A DNA stretch of 64,000 nucleotides from Achromobacter aegrifaciens (GTDB taxonomy: Bacteria; Pseudomonadota; Gammaproteobacteria; Burkholderiales; Burkholderiaceae_B): positions 248,001 through 312,000 of the forward strand of contig NZ_CADIJY010000002.1 of assembly GCF_902859735.1 (NCBI RefSeq). Direction: 5' to 3'. Positions within the stretch are counted from its first letter, which is position 1. Every line of letters starts with the position of its first letter. Below the pieces are notes generated by a model, which worked only from the letters and a program-made list of their open reading frames with translations, did no database searches and had not been told where the DNA came from. Shown here piece by piece: positions 25,239 to 32,994 of this stretch. Position numbers and translations under genes: made by a program.

Positions 25239-26255
25239 ATGGAAACTCGAACCTCTCCCCTGGAGCTCGTGGCCCCCGCCGGCAGTCTGGCCGCGCTGAA
25301 GGCCGCCATCGATGCCGGCGCCGACACCGTCTACCTCGGGCTCAAGAACGCCACCAATGCCCGCAACTTCGCCGGGCTCAATTTCACCGAAAGCGATATC
25401 CGTGCGGGCGTGGAACTGGCCCACAGCCGCGGACGACAGGTGCTGTTCGCCATCAATACCTTTGTGCAGGCCGGACGGGCGCCCGAATGGCGCGCCGCCG
25501 TCGACGCCGCCTACGGGCTGGGCGCCGATGCGGTCATCATGGCCGATGCGGGGCTGCTGGCCTATGCCAGTGACCGCTATCCGGACTTGCGCCTGCACCT
25601 GTCGGTGCAGGGTTCCGCCACCCATACGGACGCCATCGAACTGATGAAGGAACAGTTCGGCATCCGCCGCGTGGTGCTGCCGCGCGTGCTGACGCTGGCG
25701 GAGATCGCGCGCATCTGCACCAACGTCAGCGTCGAGGTCGAGGTGTTCGGCTTTGGCAGCCTGTGCGTCATGGCCGAAGGCCGCTGCCTGTTGTCGTCCT
25801 ACGCCACCGGCGATTCTCCCAATAACAAGGGCGTCTGTTCGCCCGCGCATGCGGTGCGCTGGTCGGAAGAGAACGGCCGCATGGACGCGCGCCTGAACGG
25901 CATCCTGATCGACCGCTACGAGCCGGGTGAGCCCGCCGCCTATCCCACCCTGTGCAAGGGCCGCTTCGACGTCGACGGCCAGGCCGACCATGCGCTGGAG
26001 GAACCCACCAGCCTGAACGCCATCGGGCTGTTGCCGCGCCTGGCGGAGATGGGCGTGTCCGCCATCAAGATAGAAGGGCGGCAGCGCAGCCCGGCCTATG
26101 TCACCCAGGTGGTGTCGACCTTGCGCGCCGCGCTGGACAGCGCGCATGCGGACGCTTCCCGCTTTTCGCCCCGTCCCGAATGGAACGCCATGCTGGCGCG
26201 CCATTCCGAAGGTTCCCAAGTCACGCAAGGCGCATTCGAACGTCCATGGAAATGA
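25239..26255 (+). CDS. ubiU: Oxygen-independent ubiquinone hydroxylase subunit UbiU
   Basis: A 338-residue U32 peptidase-family protein matching UbiU (YhbU). The four [4Fe-4S] ligands are Cys176 and Cys183 (GSLCVMAEGRCLLSSY), Cys200 (GVCSPAH) and Cys239 (YPTLCKGR). UbiU and UbiV form the O2-independent hydroxylase system that builds ubiquinone without oxygen, which nitrate respiration needs. Compared with E. coli the N-terminus is a few residues longer (METRTSPLELVAPAG). No Shine-Dalgarno sequence precedes the ATG, in line with a near-leaderless transcript. It overlaps ubiV by four bases. Confidence 0.94.
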   Translation: METRTSPLELVAPAGSLAALKAAIDAGADTVYLGLKNATNARNFAGLNFTESDIRAGVELAHSRGRQVLFAINTFVQAGRAPEWRAAVDAAYGLGADAVIMADAGLLAYASDRYPDLRLHLSVQGSATHTDAIELMKEQFGIRRVVLPRVLTLAEIARICTNVSVEVEVFGFGSLCVMAEGRCLLSSYATGDSPNNKGVCSPAHAVRWSEENGRMDARLNGILIDRYEPGEPAAYPTLCKGRFDVDGQADHALEEPTSLNAIGLLPRLAEMGVSAIKIEGRQRSPAYVTQVVSTLRAALDSAHADASRFSPRPEWNAMLARHSEGSQVTQGAFERPWK

Positions 26256-27145
26256 AACCTAGCGCGTACCGGATATCGGTCGCACCGTTGCAGTATTACT
26301 GGCCGCGCCAGCACACGCTGGATTTCTACGCGTCGCTGGCCGACAGCCCCGCCGACATCATCTACGTGGGCGAAACCGTCTGTAGCCGCAGGCACGAGCT
26401 GCGCGCCGAGGACTGGATGGAGCTGGCGCGCGACCTGCGCGCCGCGGGCAAGGCGGTGGTGCTGTCGGGCCGCACGCTGATCGAGACCGGGGCCGAGGCC
26501 AGCGCGCTGAAGAAGCTCTGCGGGCAGGACGACTTCATGGTCGAAGCCGGCGAGCTGGGCGCGGTGCGTCACCTGAACGGCCGCGCCTTCGTGGCGGGGC
26601 CCCATGTCAACGCCTATCACGGCGGCACCCTGGAATGGCTGGCCGCACGCGGCGCCGCGCGCTTTGTCGCACCGCTGGAAATGGACAGCAAAACGCTGGC
26701 TCTTCTGATGGCGGAAAAGCCCGCCGGTCTGGAGACGGAAGTCATGGTCTGGGGCCGCATGGCGCTGGCGTTCTCCGCACGCTGTTTCACGGCGCGTCAT
26801 TTCCGTTTGAAGAAGGACGACTGCGGCTTTCGCTGCATCGAACATCCGGACGGACTGGACATGCGCACACGGGAGTCGAGCGATTTCCTGGCGATCAACG
26901 GCATCCAGGTGCAGTCCGGAGCCTGCCTGGACCTGCTGTCGCAGGCGCCGGCGCTGGCCGCCCTGGGCGTGGAGGTGCTGCGGGTGAGCCCTCAATCGGC
27001 CGGCACGCTGGAAGCGATCGCCGCGCTGGATGCGATGCGGCGCGGCCTGGCGCCGATGGAGGCGCGGCCGCCTGCCGGCATGGCCCGCTGCAACGGCTAC
27101 TTCCATGGCAAGCCGGGCATCGACCTGTTGGAGGCCGTGGCATGA
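26252..27145 (+). CDS. ubiV: Oxygen-independent ubiquinone hydroxylase subunit UbiV
   Basis: A 297-residue U32-family protein, partner of UbiU. The [4Fe-4S] ligands are Cys44 (ETVCSRRH), Cys178 (SARCFTAR), Cys191 and Cys195 (DDCGFRC), the same pattern as E. coli UbiV. The complex introduces ring hydroxyls during anaerobic ubiquinone synthesis, with prephenate as the proposed oxygen donor in related work. The ATG at 26252 forms an ATGA overlap with ubiU; an ATG two codons earlier (26246) is also possible. It overlaps ubiT in the same way. Confidence 0.93.
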   Translation: MKPSAYRISVAPLQYYWPRQHTLDFYASLADSPADIIYVGETVCSRRHELRAEDWMELARDLRAAGKAVVLSGRTLIETGAEASALKKLCGQDDFMVEAGELGAVRHLNGRAFVAGPHVNAYHGGTLEWLAARGAARFVAPLEMDSKTLALLMAEKPAGLETEVMVWGRMALAFSARCFTARHFRLKKDDCGFRCIEHPDGLDMRTRESSDFLAINGIQVQSGACLDLLSQAPALAALGVEVLRVSPQSAGTLEAIAALDAMRRGLAPMEARPPAGMARCNGYFHGKPGIDLLEAVA

Positions 27146-27564
27146 GCGCGGCGATTCAAGTACCGGGCGTGTTCGCCAGGCTGGGGCGGCGTCTGCCTGC
27201 GCCGTTCGTCTCGCTGCACTTCACCGCCGGACTGGAACTGGCGCGGCGGCTGAAATGGCTCACACCGCCGGCCGAACTGGAGGGCCGCAGCTTCGGCATC
27301 ACGGTCGAGGACCTGGGCCTGCGCAGCAGTTTCGCCGTGCGACAAGGCGCTTTTCGCCCGGTATGGAACGGCGCTGCCGCCGAACTGGAACTGGGCGCGA
27401 AGCTGGCCGATCTGCTGGCCCTGATGCGTTCGGAAACGGACGCCGATACCTTGTTCTTCCAACGCCGGCTGCGGATCTCCGGCGATACGGAGCTGGGGCT
27501 GATCGTCAAGAACTGGCTGGACGCGGCGCCACGGCCGGCGTGGCTGCAGGGCGCGGCGCGTTGA
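27142..27564 (+). CDS. ubiT: Anaerobic ubiquinone biosynthesis accessory factor UbiT
   Basis: A 140-residue SCP2-domain lipid-binding protein, the third member of ubiUVT. The sterol-carrier fold covers most of the chain (LEGRSFGITVEDLGLRSSF; ADTLFFQRRLRISGDTELGL). UbiT replaces UbiJ in binding hydrophobic ubiquinone precursors in the O2-independent pathway. Its ATG lies within the ubiV stop (ATGA). The operon ends with the hairpin at 27570-27600. Confidence 0.92.
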   Translation: MSAAIQVPGVFARLGRRLPAPFVSLHFTAGLELARRLKWLTPPAELEGRSFGITVEDLGLRSSFAVRQGAFRPVWNGAAAELELGAKLADLLALMRSETDADTLFFQRRLRISGDTELGLIVKNWLDAAPRPAWLQGAAR

Positions 27565-27569
27565 CGGCG

Positions 27570-27600
27570 CAATGCCCGCCGTCGCTTGCGGGCATTGTTT
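27570..27600 (+). terminator. Rho-independent-type terminator after ubiT
   Basis: CAATGCCCGC and GCGGGCATTG form a perfect 10-bp stem (27570-27579 and 27588-27597) around an 8-base loop, followed by TTT. It starts six bases after the ubiT stop and marks the end of the nitrate respiration block. The short U-run makes it of moderate strength. Confidence 0.8.
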
Positions 27601-27686
27601 GAATCCGCAAGGGATCGTGCTATACCGGGCGTCGTTGCCGCGGGGGGGCTTGGCGCTTTCCCGGGCGTGATCGGATGGAGGCAGCA

Positions 27687-28403
27687 ATGCGGATCATGGT
27701 GGTGGGCGCCAGCAAGGGGCTGGGCAGGGCGTTCGTGGAAGGACTGGGCCAGGATGCCACGCTGATCGTGGGCGTGGCCCGCCGCGCGCCGCCAGACATC
27801 ACTGTCCCGCCCGGCTGCGAACTGCGCTGGATCGAGGCCGATCTGTCGCAGCCAGTGGCCGCCGTCGAGCAGATCGCGGCGCAGGCCCCGGACGGTCTCG
27901 ATGCCATCCTCTACAACCTGGGCGTGTGGGAAGAGCACGCATTCAGCGAACACTACGACTTCCTGGCGGACTCGCCCGCGGAGATCGCGCGCATGGTGGA
28001 CATCAACGTCACCGCGACCATCCTGTTGCTCCAGCGCTTGATCCCGCGCGTCCTCGGTGCGCGCAAACCGCAAGTCATTCTCACTGGTTCGACCTCCGCG
28101 TTGGCCGGCAGCGGCCGTCCCGAGGTGACGTTCGGCGCGTCCAAGCACGCGCTGCGGGGTATCGCGGACGCCCTGCGCGAAAGCTTCAGAGCGCGAAGGC
28201 TGGCGGTGACCTGCCTGCAATTGGGCTACTTGAACACGGAAGACGGCTTGGGCGTGCCGCGCGACGCGGCCAGCCTGCGGGGAGAGGGCGGCCTGATACC
28301 CGTGCACGACGTGGTGACGATGACACGCGCGCTGCTGAATCTGTCCGATGCGTCGTTCGTGCGGGAAATCGTCATGCCGGCGCTGATGGACGAGCGCTTC
28401 TGA
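27687..28403 (+). CDS. SDR-fold protein with Phe in place of the catalytic Tyr
   Basis: A 238-residue short-chain dehydrogenase/reductase-fold protein. The cofactor loop MVVGASKGLGRAF and the YNLGVWEE region (equivalent to NNAG) are present. The active-site line reads LTGSTSALAGSGRPEVTFGASK: Lys153 is kept but the usual tyrosine is Phe149. Loss of the tyrosine hydroxyl normally abolishes standard dehydrogenase activity, so it may bind NAD(P) for another purpose. The ATG at 27687 is chosen because GGAGG precedes it; an earlier ATG at 27675 overlaps that element. It stands alone after the ubiT terminator. Confidence 0.8.
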   Translation: MRIMVVGASKGLGRAFVEGLGQDATLIVGVARRAPPDITVPPGCELRWIEADLSQPVAAVEQIAAQAPDGLDAILYNLGVWEEHAFSEHYDFLADSPAEIARMVDINVTATILLLQRLIPRVLGARKPQVILTGSTSALAGSGRPEVTFGASKHALRGIADALRESFRARRLAVTCLQLGYLNTEDGLGVPRDAASLRGEGGLIPVHDVVTMTRALLNLSDASFVREIVMPALMDERF

Positions 28404-28438
28404 AGCGGGTCCACCGCGCCAACGGCGTCATGCCGGCC

Positions 28439-30601
28439 TCAACTGCGGCCGGGCTTGCCTTCCATGGCGCGGGCCACGCGCGATAGGGCCAGGCTGGCGG
28501 CGAAGTACAAGGCGGCCACGGCCAGGTAGACTTCGACGTGGTAGGGCCGCCAATCGGTGCCGGCCACCACCGCCTTTGCTGCGCCCAGCACGTCGAACAC
28601 GCCGATGATGCTGACCAGCGAAGTGTCCTTGACCGCGCCCACGAATACGCCCAGGGCTGCAGGCGCGGCAATGCGGCGGGCCTGCGGCCAGATCACCGAA
28701 CCGTAGGCCATGGCCGCAGGCATGCCCAGGGCGCGCGCCGCCATCATCTGGCCGGGCGGTATGGCTTGCAGCGCGCCGCGCAGCACCTCGGCCAGCAGGC
28801 AGGCGGTGTGCAGCGTCAGGGCGGCCAGCGCCATGGCGAACTTGGACACGCCGCCGCCCAGCAGCATGGGCAGCACGAAGGACGCGAACAACAGCTGTGT
28901 CACCAGCGGCACGCCGCGGACGGCCTCGATCAGGCCGGCGGCAGCCAGCGAGGCGGCGCGGTTGTGGCTACGGCGCAATAACGCAAGCGCGAAAGCCAGC
29001 GGCACGGCCGCCAGCAGGGCGGAGATGGCCAGAATCAATGTGACGAGCAACCCGCCCCAGCGTTGCGGACCGATGGCGGCGCCGCCCCAGGGCCAGCCGG
29101 ACAGCGCGCTGATGGCCGCGCCCAGCAGGACGGCGAGCAGGGCCGCACGCGTCGCGGGACGGACACGCGGAGCAGTCAACGCCAGCGCAACTCCGGCGAG
29201 CAGGGCTGCGCAGGCGGCCAGCGCGGGCGCCCGGTCGGCCTGGGCCATGGTGCCGAAGAACAGCACTGGCAGGTTCTCGCTCACGGCGGCCCAGCATGCG
29301 CCCGCCGCGTTCGCGCATGCTACGGGGTCGCCGCGCCACACCGCGCCGAGCAAGGCCCATTCCAGCAGCCGCCATAGGATCAAGCCCAGGACAGCGGCCA
29401 ACGCGGTCGATAACAGCCCGCCACGCCAACTGCGGCGTTCGCCCGCAGCGTTCCACGAAGGCCGCTCGCCCAGGCGCGCGCCATGCGTGTCGCCGGGGCC
29501 GTGGCGGGTATTGCGCGCGTTCCATGCCGACAATCCGCCGCCCAGCGCCAGCGCCAGGCCCAGATAGACCGTGACGGCCAGCGCGATGCCCTCAAGCGCC
29601 AGGCCGGTCTGCGTGATGGCGGTGTTGATCACCGCCATCAATTCCTGATAGCCGATGGCAATGGCCAGGGTGCTGTTCTTCACCAGCGCCAGGCACTGGT
29701 TGGCATACGGCGGCAGCGCCACGCGGGCGGCATAGGGTGCTATCACCAGCCGCAGCACGCTGCGGGGCTTCAAGCCTAGCGCCTGCCCGGCCTCCACAAG
29801 TCCAACCGGCACGGCGCGCACGGCCGCGCGTGCGATGTCGGCGATGTAGGCCGCATGGAACACCACCAAGCCTATCGTCAGCGCCGCGAATTCTATGCTG
29901 GGCTGCCAGCCGCCCTGCAGTCCCAGGCCGCGCCTGACCGGCATATCGATGCGCATGGGCGGCAACAGGACCCACGCGAGCAGCGCGCCGGCCAGCGCGG
30001 CATACAGCGCAGGATTGCCCCAGCGGCGTCGGACCAGGCCGCCCAGCGCCAGCGCGGTCACCGTTACGGCCGCGTAGGGCAGCCAACCGTGCACGGCTGG
30101 CAGAGCCAATCCGCGATTGGACAGCAGCATGTGCGGCAACGGCGACCACGCCTGGCGCAGATCGGGCAGGCGCAGCAGCAGCCCGTACCAGACGAAAAGT
30201 TGCAGCAGGACCGGCGTATTGCGCAAGGGCGCGATGATGGCGGCGGCGCAACGCGCGGCCAACGGGTTGCGCGACATGCGCAACAAGCCCAGTCCCAGGC
30301 CCAGCGCCGTCGCCAGCGGGATTGCCACGGCGGCGACGGTCAAGGTGTTGACCAGGCCGGCCGCTATCGACATCCAGTAGGGATCCTCCGGCGTGATATC
30401 GAGCAGGCTTTCGGAAATGCGGAAGCCTGCGGGCTGGAACAGGAATCCGAAGCCGCCTTGGATGCCGCGTGCAGTCTGCACCGATTCGATGTGCCAGAGC
30501 AGGACCGCGGCCATGCCGCCCAGCGCGAGCGTCCACGCCAACGCTGGCAGCCAGCGTCGCCACGGGCCGGTGGAGGGAAAACGGAGAGCGGTCGCTGCCA
30601 T
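28439..30601 (-). CDS. Fused amino-acid ABC transporter permease (AapQ-AapM type)
   Basis: A 720-residue inner-membrane protein holding two complete His/Glu/Gln-type permease domains in one chain. The N-terminal half matches AapQ/BztB (PLRNTPVLLQLFVWYGLLL; EAA loop EAGQALGLKPRSVLRLVIAP near residues 268-287). The C-terminal half matches AapM/BztC (GLIEAVRGVPLVTQLLF; EAA loop ARALGMPAAMAYGSVIWPQA). The halves are joined by a polar linker (ARNTRHGPGDTHGARLG). These are normally two genes. It lies 25 bp downstream of its binding-protein gene. No ATP-binding gene (aapP) is nearby, so the ATPase must come from elsewhere. Confidence 0.85.
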   Translation of the reverse strand: MAATALRFPSTGPWRRWLPALAWTLALGGMAAVLLWHIESVQTARGIQGGFGFLFQPAGFRISESLLDITPEDPYWMSIAAGLVNTLTVAAVAIPLATALGLGLGLLRMSRNPLAARCAAAIIAPLRNTPVLLQLFVWYGLLLRLPDLRQAWSPLPHMLLSNRGLALPAVHGWLPYAAVTVTALALGGLVRRRWGNPALYAALAGALLAWVLLPPMRIDMPVRRGLGLQGGWQPSIEFAALTIGLVVFHAAYIADIARAAVRAVPVGLVEAGQALGLKPRSVLRLVIAPYAARVALPPYANQCLALVKNSTLAIAIGYQELMAVINTAITQTGLALEGIALAVTVYLGLALALGGGLSAWNARNTRHGPGDTHGARLGERPSWNAAGERRSWRGGLLSTALAAVLGLILWRLLEWALLGAVWRGDPVACANAAGACWAAVSENLPVLFFGTMAQADRAPALAACAALLAGVALALTAPRVRPATRAALLAVLLGAAISALSGWPWGGAAIGPQRWGGLLVTLILAISALLAAVPLAFALALLRRSHNRAASLAAAGLIEAVRGVPLVTQLLFASFVLPMLLGGGVSKFAMALAALTLHTACLLAEVLRGALQAIPPGQMMAARALGMPAAMAYGSVIWPQARRIAAPAALGVFVGAVKDTSLVSIIGVFDVLGAAKAVVAGTDWRPYHVEVYLAVAALYFAASLALSRVARAMEGKPGRS

Positions 30602-30626
30602 GGTCGAGAAAGAGTCGGGGCCAGGA

Positions 30627-31649
30627 TCACTGGAACGGCGGCGAGTACAGCAGCCCGCCCTGGTTCCATTGCGCGTTCAGGCCGCGCTCCAGCTTCAGCG
30701 GCGTTGCGGCGCCCAGATTGCGGTTCCAGACTTCGCCATAGTTGCCCACGGCCTTGATGGCGTTGCGGGCCCAGCCTTCGTCCAGCCCGAAGCTCTTGCC
30801 TATGCCGGGGTCCACGCCCAGCAGGCGGCGTACCTGGGCATCGCTGCTTTGCGCCTGGTTGTCGGCGTTCTGCGCGGTGATGCCGAGTTCCTCGGCCGCC
30901 ACCAGCGCGTTGATGGTCCACCGGACGATGGCGGCCCAGTTTGCGTCGTCTTGCCGCACGAAGGGGCCTAGCGGCGATTTGTTGATGCGTTCAGGCAGGA
31001 TGACGAAGTCGTCGGGTTGGCCGGCTCGCGCCGCGCGGCTGGCGGCCAGGGTGGACGCATCCGACAGGTAGACGTCGCAGCGTCCTGCGTAAAAGGCCTG
31101 TTCGAGCTCGACCAGATTCTCGATGACGACCGGACGATAGCTCAGCTTGTGCTTCTTGAAGTAGTCGACCAGGTTCTGCTCGTTGACCGTACCGGGCTGC
31201 ACGCAGACCTGCGCACCTTCGAGCTCCGTCGCGCTCTTGACACCCAGCTTGCGCGGCACCAGAAAGCCCTGGCCGTCATAGAACACGATGCCGGCGGACG
31301 CGATGCCCAAGCCGGCGTCGCGGCTGGAGGTAATCGTGGTGTTGCGGTTCAGCACATCGATCTCGCCCGACTGGAGCGCAGGAAAACGTTGCTGCGAACT
31401 CAACGGCACGAAGCGCGTCTTCTCCGGATCGCCGAGCACGGCGGCGGCCAGCGCGCGGCAGAGGTCCGCATCCAGGCCGGTCCAACGGCCTTGCTTGTCG
31501 GCGATGGACAAGCCGGCAGATCCCTGGCTCACGCCGCAGACCAGTTCGCCGCGTTTCTTGATGGTCTCGACCGTGCCCGCATGAGCCGCTCCGGCCAGCG
31601 CCAGCATCGCCGCCACGCCCGCGATCTTCAGTTGTTGAGTCAAACGCAT
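30627..31649 (-). CDS. Amino-acid ABC transporter substrate-binding protein (AapJ type)
   Basis: A 340-residue periplasmic receptor of family 3 with a signal peptide (cut likely at AHA-GTVETI) and the AapJ/BztA pattern: VCGVSQGSAGLSIADKQGRW, then GLDADLCRALAAAVLGD and EIDVLNRNTTITSSRD. Family members bind polar L-amino acids such as glutamate, glutamine or aspartate. It is upstream of the fused permease on the same strand and divergent from the aminotransferase at 31818, which suggests uptake and catabolism of an amino acid under common control. Confidence 0.9.
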   Translation of the reverse strand: MRLTQQLKIAGVAAMLALAGAAHAGTVETIKKRGELVCGVSQGSAGLSIADKQGRWTGLDADLCRALAAAVLGDPEKTRFVPLSSQQRFPALQSGEIDVLNRNTTITSSRDAGLGIASAGIVFYDGQGFLVPRKLGVKSATELEGAQVCVQPGTVNEQNLVDYFKKHKLSYRPVVIENLVELEQAFYAGRCDVYLSDASTLAASRAARAGQPDDFVILPERINKSPLGPFVRQDDANWAAIVRWTINALVAAEELGITAQNADNQAQSSDAQVRRLLGVDPGIGKSFGLDEGWARNAIKAVGNYGEVWNRNLGAATPLKLERGLNAQWNQGGLLYSPPFQ

Positions 31650-31720
31650 GCCATTCCTTTGTTTGATGCAGTCCGGAAAGGCAGGAATTCTATGGGTGCT
31701 ATGACGTTCGGCGAGCGACT

Positions 31721-31732
31721 ATATGGTCATAT
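31721..31732. promoter_or_regulatory. Palindrome in the aapJ-like/aminotransferase divergent region
   Basis: ATATGGTCATAT is an inverted repeat with perfect 5-bp arms around GT. It is followed by an AT-rich run containing TATAAA. It sits between two divergent genes in an otherwise GC-rich sequence and may be an operator. No regulator gene is adjacent. Confidence 0.35.
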
Positions 31733-31817
31733 GGATATAAAAACTAAGCCTTACTCAAATCCGCGTCATATACCTAGAATCGCTGCATGCCAAGTTGAAA
31801 TGACGGAGCGGTGGCGC

Positions 31818-32957
31818 ATGAGCTGGCAGGACGAATTCAGGCAGTTGTTTCCGATCACGCAAGACCAGGCTTACGCCAACATTGCCTACACCAGCCCGCT
31901 GGCGCCCAAGGTGGCCGAGGCGGTCGGCGCATTTTTCCAAGGCATAACCCACGCACGCAGCGACAAGCCCCAGTGGCTGCGGGACGCAGATGCGTTGCGC
32001 TTGCGGCTGGCCCGCCTGATCGGCGGCGACGCCAAGCGCCTGGCTTTCACCAAGAACACCACCGAAGGGTTGAACACCGTTGCGCAGGGGCTGGCCTGGC
32101 AGGAAGGCGACAACCTGGTGGTGGACGACCAGGAGCATCCCACCAATGCCTTGCCCTGGTTGAACCTGCGGCGCCGTGGCGTCCAGGTGCGCGTGGCGCA
32201 GGCGAATTCGCATCGCTACACGGTGGATGACCTTTGGCAGCATGTGGATGCGCGCACGCGGCTGATTGCAGTGTCCTGGGTGCAGTACGGCACTGGCCTG
32301 CGCACCGATATCGCCGAACTGGGCAGGCGCTGCGCCGAACGCGGCATCTTTCTGGTCGTCGACGGGATTCAGGGCGCGGGGCTGTTGCGCGTCAACGTGG
32401 ATGAATGGGGCGTGGATGCCTTTGCTTGCGGCGCGCATAAGGGCATGCTTGGACCGCTGGGCGTGGGCCTGCTGCATGTATCGCCCCGGCTGCTCGAAGC
32501 CCTGGATCCGCTGTATATCGGACCTTCCGGCGTCAACACGCTGGATAAATCCGGACTGCAATGGCAGGTGGGCATCGCCGATGCTACTGACGCCCGCAGG
32601 CTCGAATCGGGCAACCTGAACTATCCGGGCATCGCGGGCTGGGCCGGCGCGCTGGACCTGATCGAAGGCGCGCGGCCCGAACGTATCGAGCCCTGGGTGC
32701 TGGAGCTTTCGGAAGCGCTGAGCACCGGCTTGCGCGGAGTGGGCCTGCAGGTCGCGTCACCGGCCGGTCCGGAATTCCGCAGCACGACGACGGCGCTGCG
32801 CGTGCCGGATCCCGCGGCCGCGCTGGCGCATCTGACACAATCCGGGATCGTGGCCAGCATAGTGGAGTATGGTTACGTGCGCTTGTCCGTCGGCGCCTAT
32901 AACAATCATGCGGACGTGGAACGCATACTGCGCGCAGCGCGGACGCTTCCCGTCTGA
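31818..32957 (+). CDS. Class V aminotransferase (PLP-dependent)
   Basis: A 379-residue fold-type I PLP enzyme of the class V aminotransferase/cysteine desulfurase group. Seen are KNTTEGLNTVAQGLAWQ with VDDQEHPTN near residues 75-112, the cofactor aspartate in GIFLVVDGIQGAG, and the Schiff-base lysine in ACGAHKGMLGPLGVGLL. The substrate is unclear: family members include isopenicillin-N-epimerase-like proteins and desulfurases. GGAG precedes the ATG at 31818; an ATG at 31800 is possible, and much longer readings upstream enter the opposite-strand receptor gene. It is 37 bp upstream of metY and divergent from the amino-acid receptor. Confidence 0.82.
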   Translation: MSWQDEFRQLFPITQDQAYANIAYTSPLAPKVAEAVGAFFQGITHARSDKPQWLRDADALRLRLARLIGGDAKRLAFTKNTTEGLNTVAQGLAWQEGDNLVVDDQEHPTNALPWLNLRRRGVQVRVAQANSHRYTVDDLWQHVDARTRLIAVSWVQYGTGLRTDIAELGRRCAERGIFLVVDGIQGAGLLRVNVDEWGVDAFACGAHKGMLGPLGVGLLHVSPRLLEALDPLYIGPSGVNTLDKSGLQWQVGIADATDARRLESGNLNYPGIAGWAGALDLIEGARPERIEPWVLELSEALSTGLRGVGLQVASPAGPEFRSTTTALRVPDPAAALAHLTQSGIVASIVEYGYVRLSVGAYNNHADVERILRAARTLPV

Positions 32958-32994
32958 GAAGAATCATTGATAAGCAACACTTCAGGAGATACTG

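Noticed and set aside
28434-28453. CCGGCC/GGCCGG hairpin at the end of the fused permease gene
   Set aside because: The stem overlaps the stop codon and no U-run follows, so it was not called as a terminator.
31017-31817. Long in-frame extension of the aminotransferase over the opposite-strand receptor gene
   Set aside because: The extra residues have no family match and the strand opposite encodes a complete binding protein.
32967-32980. FNR-like TTGATAAGCAACAC before metY
   Set aside because: Its centre is only about 21 bp from the start codon, too close to activate, and an anaerobic role for metY has no support.
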